DNA of 64,000 nt, from NCBI GenBank assembly GCA_002310235.1, contig DBYO01000033.1:85613-149612 (forward strand), in the 5' to 3' direction. Source of the stretch: Bacteroidales bacterium UBA1184. Lineage in GTDB: Bacteria > Bacteroidota > Bacteroidia > Bacteroidales > ML635J-15. Positions 53,158 to 62,800 of the stretch are shown one piece after another. The notes beneath the pieces are model-generated. The model saw only the letters and a program-made list of their open reading frames with translations, had not been told where the DNA came from and made no database searches. The stretch's first letter is position 1. Each line of letters opens with the position of its first letter. The position numbers and the translations under genes are program-made.

Positions 53158-53601
53158 ATGAGAAGAATTGTAACAGTAGTCCTGATGCTTACGGTTATGT
53201 TCGGAAGCGCACAGGCATGGAAGCCTACCAAAGGCGAAGCAAAAAAAATTACCAAGGGGTTAATTTCGGCAGTAATGTCCGGAAATTTGGAGTTATCGCT
53301 TGAATATTTTGCTCCAGAATATGTAAGCGAACAGCACGACAGTTTCCTTGAAGGACGTACCGAACAGTTTGTGATGGAGTTCCTCGGTGGTGTACCTGTA
53401 ACCAAAGATGGTAAACAATTGGATTACATAACGCCAAAACTATATAACATAGCATCTATTAAAATAAAGGATATCGTCATCTTTGAAGAGGCAATGTACT
53501 CAATAGTTGAGGTAACACTCAAGGACGGAAGCAAATATACTACCGACCTTAATATCGCAATAGTTGACGAAGAGCTAAAATTCTGGGGAGCGGTTGGGTA
53601 A
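53158..53601 (+). CDS. Small exported protein, possibly NTF2-like
   Basis: The product is 147 residues with a signal peptide ending AQAW. The helical start (KKITKGLISAVMSGNLELSLEYFAPEYV) followed by strands (IKIKDIVIFEEAMYSIVEVTLKDGSKYTTDLNIAIVDEELKFWGAVG) looks like an NTF2/SnoaL-type alpha+beta cone, but I cannot confirm it. It lies 13 bases after the DUF4159 gene and is followed by a strong terminator hairpin. No function is proposed. Confidence 0.65.
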   Translation: MRRIVTVVLMLTVMFGSAQAWKPTKGEAKKITKGLISAVMSGNLELSLEYFAPEYVSEQHDSFLEGRTEQFVMEFLGGVPVTKDGKQLDYITPKLYNIASIKIKDIVIFEEAMYSIVEVTLKDGSKYTTDLNIAIVDEELKFWGAVG

Positions 53602-53607
53602 AAAAAA

Positions 53608-53637
53608 AGTTGAAAGTTGAAAGTTAAGAGTTAAAAG
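53608..53637. repeat. Phased GTTGAAA repeats
   Basis: Four words of the GTTGAAA/GTTAAGA kind. Bases 53616-53632 are the exact inverse of 517-533 (17 bases), tying this gap to the mosaic at the left end. Confidence 0.65.
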
Positions 53638-53668
53638 TAGGAACGTTGACTGCAACGTTCCTACTTTT
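53633..53668 (+). terminator. Palindrome copy 7 acting as a terminator
   Basis: AAAAGTAGGAACGTTG pairs with CAACGTTCCTACTTTT around a four-base ACTG loop (16 pairs), and the T run extends to 53670. The inner arm is the dispersed-palindrome core with GTAG/CTAC outer arms. It follows the small exported gene. Confidence 0.8.
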
Positions 53669-53713
53669 TTCGGTACAATATTTGATATTGAAACCACAAA
53701 AAACACATTGGTT

Positions 53714-54142
53714 ATGAAACGAATATATTTCGCATTTTTCATTTTCGCTGCACTGATGATTGCAGTGCCAAATCTTGAATTGTCGGCACAGACGATTAGT
53801 AATTCCAGCTATAGCACTATAGGTCATATCGATAGCGACGGAACTATTCGCAATTCCAGCTACTCGACTATAGGTCATATCGACAGCGACGGTACTATCC
53901 GCAATTCGAGCTACAGCACAATCGGACATATCGACAGCGACGGTACTATCCGAAACTCAAGCTACTCAGCTATTGGCCACGTCGATAAGGACGGCACTGT
54001 GCGCAACTCGAGCTATTCGACGATTGGACATATCGACAGCGATGGCACTGTCCGTAACAGCAGCTACTCGAGCATAGGCCATGCCAAAGGCATAAAACGC
54101 GAATGGGCTGCCGTGTGGTTTTTCTTCTTCAACCAGCTATAA
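53714..54142 (+). CDS. Exported 17-residue-repeat protein (beta-flower type)
   Basis: The product is 142 residues. The signal peptide ends LSAQ. Six tandem repeats of 17 residues follow, consensus NSSYSTIGHIDSDGTIR, then a tail AKGIKREWAAVWFFFFNQL. I recall similar Bacteroidales proteins named 5-fold beta-flower protein; the name is from memory. Each repeat would give one beta-hairpin blade of a small closed toroid. The function is unknown. The DNA repeats of 51 bases (about 53795-54090) differ mostly at third positions, so they are conserved at protein level. ATG 53714 is chosen over a TTG at 53708. Confidence 0.78.
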   Translation: MKRIYFAFFIFAALMIAVPNLELSAQTISNSSYSTIGHIDSDGTIRNSSYSTIGHIDSDGTIRNSSYSTIGHIDSDGTIRNSSYSAIGHVDKDGTVRNSSYSTIGHIDSDGTVRNSSYSSIGHAKGIKREWAAVWFFFFNQL

Positions 54143-54225
54143 TCCCCTCTTCATATTACATATATAATCAAGAAATGTTTTGCACAGATATTTATGTCTG
54201 TCATAATATTTCTTGATTTATTTAT

Positions 54226-54233
54226 TACCTTTG
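54226..54233 (+). promoter_or_regulatory. -7 element of ahcY
   Basis: TACCTTTG fits TAnnTTTG, 26 bases before ATG 54260. Confidence 0.5.
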
Positions 54234-54259
54234 CAAAATCAAAAAAGGATAATAAAACA

Positions 54260-55675
54260 ATGGAAGAAATAATCACAAAATTACCTTACAAGGTAGCCGA
54301 CATGTCCCTCGCAGAATGGGGCCGCAAAGAAATCGAGATGGCAGAAAAAGAAATGCCAGGATTGATGAGCATACGCCGCAAATACGCAGCCGAAAAGCCG
54401 CTGAAGGGCGCAAGAATATCTGGCTCGTTGCACATGACAATACAAACTGCCGTTCTTATCGAAACATTGGTTGAACTTGGTGCCGATGTACGCTGGGCAA
54501 GCTGCAACATATTCTCAACCCAGGACCACGCTGCTGCTGCAATAGCAAAGGCTGGCGTTCCGGTATTTGCATGGAAGGGTGAAACCCTTGAAGAATACTG
54601 GTGGTGCACATTGCAGGCTCTTTCGTTCCCAGGCGGACTTGGCCCGAATCTGATTGTTGACGATGGTGGTGATGCTACCTTGTTGGTACACAAAGGTTAT
54701 GCTGCCGAAAACGATGCCAAGACCTTGGATTTCGTTCCTTCGTGCCACGAAGAAAAGGCAATCCAGGAAACGCTGAAGGCTATGCTTGCTGCCGACAATC
54801 AGAAATGGCACCGCACAGTAGCCGAACTCAAAGGTGTTTCGGAAGAAACTACCACTGGCGTTCACCGTCTGTACCAGATGATGGCAAAGGGCGAACTGTT
54901 AATCCCTGCAATCAACGTTAACGACTCGGTTACTAAGTCGAAGTTCGACAACCTTTACGGCTGCCGCGAATCGTTGGCCGACGGCATTAAGCGTGCTACC
55001 GACGTGATGATTGCCGGCAAGACTGTCGTTGTTCTTGGCTACGGCGACGTTGGTAAGGGCTGCGCCCGCTCGATGCACACCTACGGTGCAAGGGTTCTCA
55101 TTACCGAAATCGACCCGATATGCGCATTGCAGGCTGCAATGGAAGGCTACGAAGTGACAACAATGGAAGAAGCTGTTAAGGAAGGTAACATTTTCGTTAC
55201 AACAACCGGCAACTGCGACGTAGTCACTCTCGAACACATGAAGCAGATGAAGGATCAGGCAATAGTTTGCAACATAGGTCACTTCGACAACGAAATTCAG
55301 GTTGACCGCCTCGAAAACTGCCCGGGCGTTGTAAAGACCAACATCAAACCACAGGTTGACAAGTACACTTTCCCGACAGGAAACTCAATCTTCCTACTTG
55401 CCGAAGGTCGTCTCGTAAACCTCGGTTGCGCAACCGGACATTCATCATTCGTAATGAGCAACTCGTTCTCGAACCAGACTTTGGCTCAGCTCGACCTTTG
55501 GAAGAACAGCTACAAGGTTGATGTATATCGTCTGCCAAAGTACTTGGATGAAGAAGTTGCACGCCTCCACCTCGACCAGCTTGGCGTTAAGCTAACAAAG
55601 CTTACCCAGAAGCAGGCCGACTACATTGGAGTTCCAGTAGAAGGACCTTTCAAGGCTGACCACTACAGATATTAA
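54260..55675 (+). CDS. ahcY: Adenosylhomocysteinase
   Basis: The product is 471 residues, the long bacterial form. Motifs are SLHMTIQTAVLIETL, ASCNIFSTQDHAAAAIA, YWWCTLQAL (substrate domain), NVNDSVTKSKFDNLYGCRESL, the NAD-binding loop VVVLGYGDVGKGCA, GNIFVTTTGNCDV, IGHFDNEI and the C-terminal KADHYRY. It hydrolyses S-adenosylhomocysteine to adenosine and homocysteine in the methyl cycle. I start at ATG 54260; the frame is open to 54194. Confidence 0.98.
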   Translation: MEEIITKLPYKVADMSLAEWGRKEIEMAEKEMPGLMSIRRKYAAEKPLKGARISGSLHMTIQTAVLIETLVELGADVRWASCNIFSTQDHAAAAIAKAGVPVFAWKGETLEEYWWCTLQALSFPGGLGPNLIVDDGGDATLLVHKGYAAENDAKTLDFVPSCHEEKAIQETLKAMLAADNQKWHRTVAELKGVSEETTTGVHRLYQMMAKGELLIPAINVNDSVTKSKFDNLYGCRESLADGIKRATDVMIAGKTVVVLGYGDVGKGCARSMHTYGARVLITEIDPICALQAAMEGYEVTTMEEAVKEGNIFVTTTGNCDVVTLEHMKQMKDQAIVCNIGHFDNEIQVDRLENCPGVVKTNIKPQVDKYTFPTGNSIFLLAEGRLVNLGCATGHSSFVMSNSFSNQTLAQLDLWKNSYKVDVYRLPKYLDEEVARLHLDQLGVKLTKLTQKQADYIGVPVEGPFKADHYRY

Positions 55676-55843
55676 AAGGCGAACAGGCTTGAAGGCTAAA
55701 AGGCTGAAAGCTATCGTATTGTACAGACGCAAAATATTGCGTCTCAACAACGAAGCAAAAACGGCGCAGCCATTCAAACGCGAAGCATAGAAACTTAGAA
55801 ACGGCGTTAGCCATAGAAACTTAGAAACTAAAAAAGATTAATT
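55676..55843. repeat. Intergenic repeat mosaic upstream of pepE
   Basis: It opens with AACAGGCTTGAAGG and GGCTAAAAGGCTGAAAG repeats (shared with about 351-365), then a dispersed palindrome (55725-55744), then mini-hairpins GGC-GCA-GCC (55763-55771) and GGC-GTTA-GCC (55803-55812) with ATAGAAAC/CTTAGAAAC spacers. No gene and no clear -7 element were seen. Confidence 0.8.
55725..55744. repeat. Dispersed palindrome, copy 8
   Basis: AGACGCAA, AATA loop, TTGCGTCT: a perfect 8-base stem, preceded by TTGTAC and followed by CAAC. Confidence 0.7.
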
Positions 55844-56554
55844 ATGAGACTATTATTAATTAGCAACTCGACGAATGCAGGTGAAGCATATCTCGACTAT
55901 CCTAAACACAACATCCACGATTTTCTTGGTGAAAAGTGCGTAAAATGCTTGTTCATTCCTTATGCAGGCGTTACCGTAACATGGGACGACTACGAGAAAA
56001 AGGTTAAGAACCGTTTCAACGAAGTTGGACACGACATAGTTTCCATTCATCATTTCGACGACCCAGTAAAGGCTGTCGAGGAGGCCGACTGCATAGTAAT
56101 TGGCGGTGGCAACACATGGAAGCTTCTGCACGACATGCACGCCAACAAGCTCATCGAGCCGATACGCAAGAAAGTTCTTGGCGGAACTCCATACATAGGC
56201 TGGAGTGCTGGTTCAAATGTAACCTGCCCTACCCTTATGACAACCAACGACATGCCTATCATCGACCCACTAGGATTTGATGCATTGAATCTTATTCCGT
56301 TCCAGATTAATCCTCACTACCTCGACAAGAAAGTCGAAGGTCACGGAGGCGAATCGCGCGAGGACAGAATTCTGGAATTCATCGAAGTTAACCGTGATGT
56401 TTATGTTGCAGGACTTCGCGAAGGCTGCATGTTCGTAGTCGAAGGCGACAAGATGAAAATCATCGGTAAACGCAACTTGCGTCTCTTCAAGTACGGAGAA
56501 GAAACCCGCGAAATTGAACCGACTGCCGATTTTACATTCCTTCTGAAGAAATAA
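55844..56554 (+). CDS. pepE: Dipeptidase E (peptidase S51)
   Basis: The product is 236 residues, close to E. coli PepE in length. The nucleophile is S121 in the elbow IGWSAGSNV. Other family motifs are LISNSTNAG, FIPYAGVTVTWDDY, CIVIGGGNTWKLLHDM, MPIIDPLGFDAL and FQINPHYLD. PepE cleaves Asp-Xaa dipeptides in the cytosol. It is monocistronic, with a mosaic before it and a terminator after it. Confidence 0.95.
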   Translation: MRLLLISNSTNAGEAYLDYPKHNIHDFLGEKCVKCLFIPYAGVTVTWDDYEKKVKNRFNEVGHDIVSIHHFDDPVKAVEEADCIVIGGGNTWKLLHDMHANKLIEPIRKKVLGGTPYIGWSAGSNVTCPTLMTTNDMPIIDPLGFDALNLIPFQINPHYLDKKVEGHGGESREDRILEFIEVNRDVYVAGLREGCMFVVEGDKMKIIGKRNLRLFKYGEETREIEPTADFTFLLKK

Positions 56555-56571
56555 TTGGAATACAACGCATT

Positions 56572-56604
56572 AAAAAGCGGATTCGATTTTCGGGTCCGCT
56601 TTTT
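56572..56604 (+). terminator. Terminator after pepE
   Basis: AAAAAGCGGA (56572-56581) pairs with TCCGCTTTTT (56595-56604); further G-T wobble pairs extend the stem inward to an ATTTT loop. Confidence 0.85.
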
Positions 56605-56661
56605 GTTTTGTCTTGGCATCTATTACACGTCCATTAATATTTTGTTAAACTCCATTTTTAA

Positions 56662-56693
56662 TTTGCACACAAAAAAATGACAGCATATTTTTG
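56662..56693 (+). promoter_or_regulatory. Promoter of the tetR-efflux operon
   Basis: TTTG (56662-56665), a 20-base spacer, then TATTTTTG (56686-56693): the cleanest -33/-7 pair in the window, 38 bases before ATG 56732. Confidence 0.65.
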
Positions 56694-56731
56694 CACCGAA
56701 TTTGAAAATTGGTACAAATATTTAGATTGCC

Positions 56732-57337
56732 ATGCAGAAAACATTGGGAGTAAAAGACGATATAATGAACGTTGCAGAAAGGCTCTTCTGCCGCTTCGGG
56801 TTCAACAAGATTTCGATGGACCGCATAGCCAAGGAGTCGAAGCACGCCAAGGGAAGCGTCTATTACCACTTTTCGAGCAAACTCAACCTGATGAACTCAA
56901 TCCTCGAAAGCGAGCTTGAGAAAATCCGTACTGACCTGCTTGCAATAATAAACGACAACACCTTGTCGGAACCAGAAAAGATAAAAAGGTATGCTCAGGT
57001 TAGGATGGAAAGCATGAATAATAGATATTCGTACCATAATGTACTGAAAAACAGAGTCCTCGAAAGCGGTGACAAGCAACTTATGGAATGCTTCTCGAAA
57101 GTTCACGACGCACTGGTGACATGGGAAAAAGAACAACTTACGGCAATCATAGTTTCTGGAAAAAACAAGGGCGTTTTTCGTCAGGAAATCGATGCGTCAA
57201 AATACGTAAACTCACTTATCATGATGCTGTCGTCGCTCGAGTTTCCGTTCTTCATTTTCAACCTCTACGACAAGTACAAAAACTCGTTTGATTATATGAT
57301 AGACGAAATAATATTCAAACCATTAGAAACAATTTAG
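56732..57337 (+). CDS. TetR/AcrR family transcriptional regulator
   Basis: The product is 201 residues. The N-terminal TetR helix-turn-helix reads DIMNVAERLFCRFGFNKISM then DRIAKESKHAKGSVYYHFSSK. The C-terminal ligand domain is all-helical and not assignable. It is the first gene of the cluster that leads into the RND pump, only 24 bases before the next gene, so it is probably the local repressor of the efflux operon and of itself. Its ligand is unknown. Confidence 0.9.
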   Translation: MQKTLGVKDDIMNVAERLFCRFGFNKISMDRIAKESKHAKGSVYYHFSSKLNLMNSILESELEKIRTDLLAIINDNTLSEPEKIKRYAQVRMESMNNRYSYHNVLKNRVLESGDKQLMECFSKVHDALVTWEKEQLTAIIVSGKNKGVFRQEIDASKYVNSLIMMLSSLEFPFFIFNLYDKYKNSFDYMIDEIIFKPLETI

Positions 57338-57361
57338 ACCAAATTTATAAATCAGTACAAA

Positions 57362-57859
57362 ATGAAAGCGAAAGTTTTTACGGTAATATTTGCATCGGTC
57401 ATACTTGCAACAATATTTGCATCCTGCAAGACCAACACCCGCCCATTTGTAGGCGAATACACCTACCAAAGCGACGGCTCGCTGACAATAGGACTTGGAA
57501 CTGGAGATGTTGAAGTTCCACTAACCGACAAAATGGGTCAAATGCAAATAATGAAAAGCGAGGATAAAGGAAAGGTAACTGTAATCAAGTCGGGAATAAA
57601 TGGAGACATCAAACGTTTGACTGGTGAAATATCTGGCGACGAAATCACAATTGACGAATACACTTACGAAAAGAAAATCGAACTCGACACCATTATCAAT
57701 GGAAAGGCAAAAATAAATTATACAGCAAAAGGAAAACTGCGCGACAACACAATAGTGTTCGATGACAATTATTCGGGTTTCTTCACCGACACCGAAACTG
57801 GCGCAGTTGCAATAATTAGAAGTAAAGAAGCAATAACCATAGCAAAGCTAAACGACTAG
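57362..57859 (+). CDS. Lipoprotein of unknown function
   Basis: The product is 165 residues. A lipoprotein signal has its Cys in ATIFASCKT. The rest looks like a small lipocalin- or beta-sandwich-like domain (FVGEYTYQSDGSLTIGLGTG, GKVTVIKSGINGDIKRLTGEISG, DNTIVFDDNYSGFFTD). I do not recognise the family. It lies between tetR and the DUF2147 gene, 2 bases before the latter. Confidence 0.68.
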   Translation: MKAKVFTVIFASVILATIFASCKTNTRPFVGEYTYQSDGSLTIGLGTGDVEVPLTDKMGQMQIMKSEDKGKVTVIKSGINGDIKRLTGEISGDEITIDEYTYEKKIELDTIINGKAKINYTAKGKLRDNTIVFDDNYSGFFTDTETGAVAIIRSKEAITIAKLND

Positions 57860-57861
57860 AC

Positions 57862-58308
57862 ATGAAAGCAATAGCAGTTATTATATTGGCACTTACATTA
57901 TCGTTTCCATCATTTTCACAGAACAAAGCCGAAAAAATATGCGGCACCTATATTGTAATCGAAAAAAGTGAAGTTTCGAAAGTAAAGGTAACGCGCAAGC
58001 CAAACGGTGACTTTGAGGGCAAGATAATATGGATGAAGAACCCTTATTTCGAAGATGGTTCACCCAAAACCGATATCAAAAACCCCGATCCAAGCAAACG
58101 CAACACTCCTGCCGACAAGATTGTGCTTCTACACAATTTCAAGTACGACAGCAAGGATGACGAATGGAGCGGTGAAATTTACAATCCGGTAGAAGGCGAC
58201 ATGTACAAGGCCTACGCCAAGTTCGAATCGGACAAGAAATTGAAAGTTCGTGGATATGTCGGACTGCCAATATTCGGACGTAGTATGTACTGGACAAAAA
58301 TCGAATAA
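57862..58308 (+). CDS. DUF2147 family exported protein
   Basis: The product is 148 residues. The signal peptide ends SFSQ. DUF2147 features are CGTYIVIEKSEVSKVKVTRK, the KNP..(7).DIKNPDP segment, EWSGEIYNPVEGDMYKA and KLKVRGYVGLPIFGRSMYWTK at the end. The family is a lipocalin-like periplasmic beta-barrel of unknown ligand, sometimes linked to hydrophobic compounds. It is part of the tetR-led operon. Confidence 0.87.
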   Translation: MKAIAVIILALTLSFPSFSQNKAEKICGTYIVIEKSEVSKVKVTRKPNGDFEGKIIWMKNPYFEDGSPKTDIKNPDPSKRNTPADKIVLLHNFKYDSKDDEWSGEIYNPVEGDMYKAYAKFESDKKLKVRGYVGLPIFGRSMYWTKIE

Positions 58309-58317
58309 TTGAACAAA

Positions 58318-58806
58318 ATGAAAGTAATAAAGAAACAACGCAACAGCAAGTCGTGCATAATCTGCGGGATGGATAACCCATCCAGCGTAAAAGCCATGTT
58401 TTACGAAATGGAAAATGGTGAACTTCGTGGTTTGTTCACATTCAGAAACGAACACCAGAGCTACCCCGGTCGCGTACACGGTGGAATGATTACAGCAATG
58501 CTCGACGAACTCATAGGACGCGTATTGTGGATAAAAGAACCAGAAAGTTTAGCAGTAACCACCACAATTACAGTCAAATACCGCCGTCCTATGCCAATTG
58601 GTGTACAGTTGCGCGGAGTGGCAAGACTAACTCAGGATTCAACGCGCGGGTTTGTTGGGATAGGCGAAATCTACGATCCAAACGGCAAGCTGCTTGCAGC
58701 TGCCGAAGGCACTTACATGAGACTCTCAAACGAAACAATCGGCGACTTCGACATTCACGAAGAAATGAAATACCTCATCGACGACAATGTTACAGAAATA
58801 GAATGA
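58318..58806 (+). CDS. Hotdog-fold thioesterase
   Basis: The product is 162 residues. The hotdog signature is YPGRVHGGMITAMLDELIGRVLW, with the HGG turn and acidic residues of the 4HBT/PaaI class, then TITVKYRRPMPIGVQLRG. A CIICG motif near the N-terminus (CIICGMDNPSSVKA) could bind a metal; it is also common in this family in other phyla. The start is ATG 58318 (TTG 58309 is also open). Its TGA overlaps the start of the membrane fusion protein gene, so the two are coupled. Confidence 0.84.
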   Translation: MKVIKKQRNSKSCIICGMDNPSSVKAMFYEMENGELRGLFTFRNEHQSYPGRVHGGMITAMLDELIGRVLWIKEPESLAVTTTITVKYRRPMPIGVQLRGVARLTQDSTRGFVGIGEIYDPNGKLLAAAEGTYMRLSNETIGDFDIHEEMKYLIDDNVTEIE

Positions 58807-59831
58807 TGAAAAGGTTGACCTATATATTGATAATAGCCTCGGTTTTGTTCGCTGGTTGCAAGGGCAAGGAAAATACCGCCGAAGAACGCGTGATTTCCGT
58901 CAACGCCATGGTTGCCGACACCGAAACTTTCGGAGAAAAGCGCACATACGTTGGCACTATCGAGGCTTCGGAAGCAATAACATTGAGTTTCGAGGCTGGC
59001 GGAAATGTGAAAGATGTGTTCGTGAAGGTTGGCGACAATGTTCATGCAGGGCAACTTCTTGCCCGTCTCGACAAAACCTCGGTGCAAAGTTCATACGATG
59101 CAGCAAAATCCACTTTGGAACAAGCCGAAGATGGATACCGCCGTGCAAAGCAACTTCACGACAACGGAAGTCTCCCCGAAGTAAGGTGGGTGGAAATTCA
59201 AACAAAACTCGCTCAGGCGCAGTCGATGGAAAAAATATCGAAAGAAGCTCTCCAACATTGCGACCTTTACTCTCCAGCATCTGGCGTTATCGGAAGCCGC
59301 ACCATAGAACCAGGAAACAATGTTTCGCCACTGCAACAGGCTTTCAAACTGATGAACATTCGCCAACTGAAAGTAAAGGCATCAATTCCTGAGAACGAAA
59401 TTTCAAAGATAAACATTGGCAAGAAAGCCATTGTGACAGTACCTGCCGCCGATGATGAAGTCTTTGAGGCAGAAGTTATTGAACGTGGAATCGAAGCCAA
59501 TATACTTTCGCACAGCTACGATGTAAAATGCATATTCAAGGGCGATCACAGCAAGCTTCTGCCCGGAATGGTCTGCAAGGTAACAATGGACGAACCCGAA
59601 AACACCGGCTATGTTGTACCATCGAGGGCAGTGCAGACAATGCAAGGCGGAATTGGAATCTGGAAAATTGAAAATGGCCGTGCAAAACGCTGTCTCATAA
59701 CATCAAACAAATATGTTGCCGAGGGCGTACTTGTAACCGAAGGCATTGCCAAGGGCGACACAATAGTCACCGAGGGCTACCAGAAACTATACGACAACGC
59801 CAAGGTTGAAATAAACAAGATGACTGAATAA
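58803..59831 (+). CDS. Efflux RND transporter periplasmic adaptor (membrane fusion protein)
   Basis: The product is 342 residues, a lipoprotein with its Cys in VLFAGCKG. Layout: barrel-sandwich half (GTIEASEAITLSFEAGGNVKD, VKVGDNVHAGQLLARLD), a short coiled-coil hairpin (SYDAAKSTLEQAEDGYRRAK), the second lipoyl half (LYSPASGVIGSRTIEPGNNV), then a beta-barrel and membrane-proximal domain ending GDTIVTEGYQKLYDNAKV. It links the inner-membrane RND pump to the TolC-like channel encoded next. Start ATGATG at 58803/58806. Confidence 0.93.
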   Translation: MMKRLTYILIIASVLFAGCKGKENTAEERVISVNAMVADTETFGEKRTYVGTIEASEAITLSFEAGGNVKDVFVKVGDNVHAGQLLARLDKTSVQSSYDAAKSTLEQAEDGYRRAKQLHDNGSLPEVRWVEIQTKLAQAQSMEKISKEALQHCDLYSPASGVIGSRTIEPGNNVSPLQQAFKLMNIRQLKVKASIPENEISKINIGKKAIVTVPAADDEVFEAEVIERGIEANILSHSYDVKCIFKGDHSKLLPGMVCKVTMDEPENTGYVVPSRAVQTMQGGIGIWKIENGRAKRCLITSNKYVAEGVLVTEGIAKGDTIVTEGYQKLYDNAKVEINKMTE

Positions 59832-59841
59832 ACTAACAATA

Positions 59842-62800
59842 ATGAAGAAGCGCAATCACATAGAGTCGGCAATGCAGCACCACAACATAATATTTGTTGT
59901 GTGCGCCGCACTTGTTGCGTTTGGAATATTCAGTCTGCCAAACCTTAACAAAGATGAATTTCCTCAATTCACTATCCGTCAAGGAGTTGTTGCTGCAATT
60001 TACCCCGGAGCATCGGCACAGGAAGTGGAACAGCAGGTTGCAAAACCACTGGAACGTTTTCTGTTTACCTATCAGGAAATCGACAAGGACGGCACATATT
60101 CTATTTCCGAAAACGGAATCGTATATGTGTTTGTAGAACTGAAACCTACAATAAACGACAAGGATGCCGTCTGGTCGAAAATCCGCCACGGCTTGAAACT
60201 GTTCAAGACGACCTCGCTGCCAGCAGGTGTGTTGGAAGTGGTGGTTGTTGATGACTTTGGCAACACCTCATCGATGCTTCTTGCAGTAGAATCGGAACAG
60301 CGTACGCCACGCGAACTCGAAAGCTATTCGGAACAGATTTGCGACCGCCTACGCTCGATCCGCGAAATGGGAAACCTCAAGACTTTCGGGATACAAAAGG
60401 AAGAAATTGCCGTCAGCATCGATGCCGAAAAACTTTCGGCATACGGAATCGACCAGAAGGTATTGCTTGCCGAACTTGCTACCCAAGGCTTCCGCACCAT
60501 AGGCGGAAATGTTGAGGAAAATTCGGGCAACTCACAGATACACATTGCAATACCTTACGATTCGGAATATGCAATCGGCGAACAGATTGTGTATGCCGAC
60601 CCCAGCGGAAATTCCATTCGCCTGCGCGACATTGCCGACATCGAACGCCGCTACGCCGAACCGTCGAGCTACATCGAGTACAACGGCAAGAACTGTGTGA
60701 TAATATCGATGGAAATGTGCGCTGGAAACAACATAGTCGCTTTTGGCGAGAAAGTTGAAAAGATCCTTGACGAAATGCGCCACGAACTTCCGCCCGATGT
60801 AAACCTGCAACGCATAACCGACCAGCCCAAAGTGGTTAACAAGTCGGTAATCTCCTTCCTGCGCGACCTTGTAGAGTCGATGCTCGTGGTTATTGCCGTT
60901 ATGCTTCTGCTTTTCCCGTTGCGTACAGCACTTGTGGCAGGTTCGGGTGTTCCAATTTGTACAGCCATCACGCTGGGACTGATGTATCTATTTGGCATTG
61001 AACTTAATACAGTTACACTTGCTGCACTTATAGTTGTTCTCGGCATGATAGTCGATAACTCAATCATTGTAATTGACGGCTACACCGACTATCAGCAAAA
61101 GGGACATTCGCGGTGGTTCTCGGCATCGGTAAGCACAAAGGAACTGTTCGTTCCCACCCTGCTCGCCACCTTAGCCATCTGCGCAATGTTTTTCCCGATG
61201 ACCAAGATTATCAACGGACCTCTTGGCGACTTCGTGAAACTCTTCCCGTGGACAATCTCGTTCGCACTGCTTATTTCACTGCTCTATGCCGTGTGGATTA
61301 CTCCATATTTGTGTACCAAATTCATTAGGAAGAAAGATGAAAATGTGAACGCATTCGAAAAAGCGCAAAACAAGTTCTTCGACCTACTGCAAAACTCGTT
61401 TGAAAAACTGCTGAACCTTTGCTTCCGCTTCCCCAAGACAGTGATTCTCATATTCTTCGTGACATTTGCTATCGGTATTTTCCTGTTTACCAGAATGAAC
61501 ATACAGATGCTTCCGAAGGCCGACCGCGACTGCTTTGCCGTCGAAATCCATCTTACCGAAGGTAGCAGTCTGACGCAAACCGCCGAAGTGGTTGACAGCT
61601 TGCAAAGAATACTCAATGCCGACAGTCGCGTAAAAGCTGTAACATCGTTTGTAGGCTGCGCATCGCCACGATTCCACGCCACCTACGCCCCGCAGATGGG
61701 CAAGAAAAGCTACGCGCAGTTCATAGTGAACACTATAAGCGAAAAAGCGACGCTCGAAATTCTGAAGGAATACGGAGAGAAATACGAGAACTATTTCCCG
61801 AATGCGTATGTACGCTTCAAGCAGATGGACTATCAGGCAGTGAAAAATCCTATCGAGGTGCGCTTCCGTGGCGACAACCTCCAGCAGATGGAAACCTTGG
61901 CGGATACGCTGAAAGCATACATGAACACCTTGCCCGAAGTCACCTGGGTGCATTCCGACTACGACGAATCTACCCCTAATGTAAAAATCCGCCTTAAACC
62001 AGACGAAGCCTCGCAACTCGGTATAACCCAAAGCATGCTTTCGATATTCCTGTCGGGAGCACTGGGAGGGCAAACGCTTACATCGGTTTGGGAAGGCGAC
62101 TACAAGATTCCTGTGGTGCTTTATTCGCAGGTTTCCGACACCAGCAAGATTCGGACTCTTGAAAATATGCTTGTTCCTACAGCAATGCCAAGTGTCTGGG
62201 TACCACTAAGACAAGTAGCCGAAATAGAACCCGAATGGCGAAAGTCGTCGATTACACGCTACAACAGCATTCGCACCATAACCGTTGGTTGCGACCTAAA
62301 ATACGGATGCAGTCAGCCTGTAAGCATGAAGCAAGTTACCAAATTTGTCGATAACAACATAAAGCCTACTATGCCCGAAGGCATAAAAGTTGAATATGGA
62401 GGACTTACAGGAGCCAACAACTCAATGATTCCGCAGATTGTTGTTTCAATTATTGCAGCCGTGCTTGTGTTATTCATCTTCCTGCTCTACCATTTTGCAA
62501 AAATCGATATGGCAGTACTTTCGATAGCGTCGAGTTTGATATGCATATTCGGTGCATTTACAGGATTGTGGATGTTCGGTCTCGACTTCAGCATTACGGC
62601 AGTGCTTGGTATTGTGAGCCTTATAGGTGTCATTGTGCGAAATGCAATAATAATGTTTGAATATGCCGAATCGCTTCGCCGCGATGGGCACAAGACAGCC
62701 AAGGAAGCCGCCTACGAAGCCGGCAAGCGCCGTATGCGACCGATTTTCCTCACCTCGGCAACAACTGCCCTTGGCGTTATCCCGATGATAATTGCAGCAA

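Noticed and set aside
53795..54090. 51-base repeats considered as a CRISPR-like array or minisatellite
   Set aside because: There are no variable spacers, the frame is kept, and codons differ while residues are conserved, so it is a coding repeat.
61384..62073. 229-codon minus-strand frame inside the RND pump gene
   Set aside because: Antisense shadow of a full-length, motif-complete pump gene.
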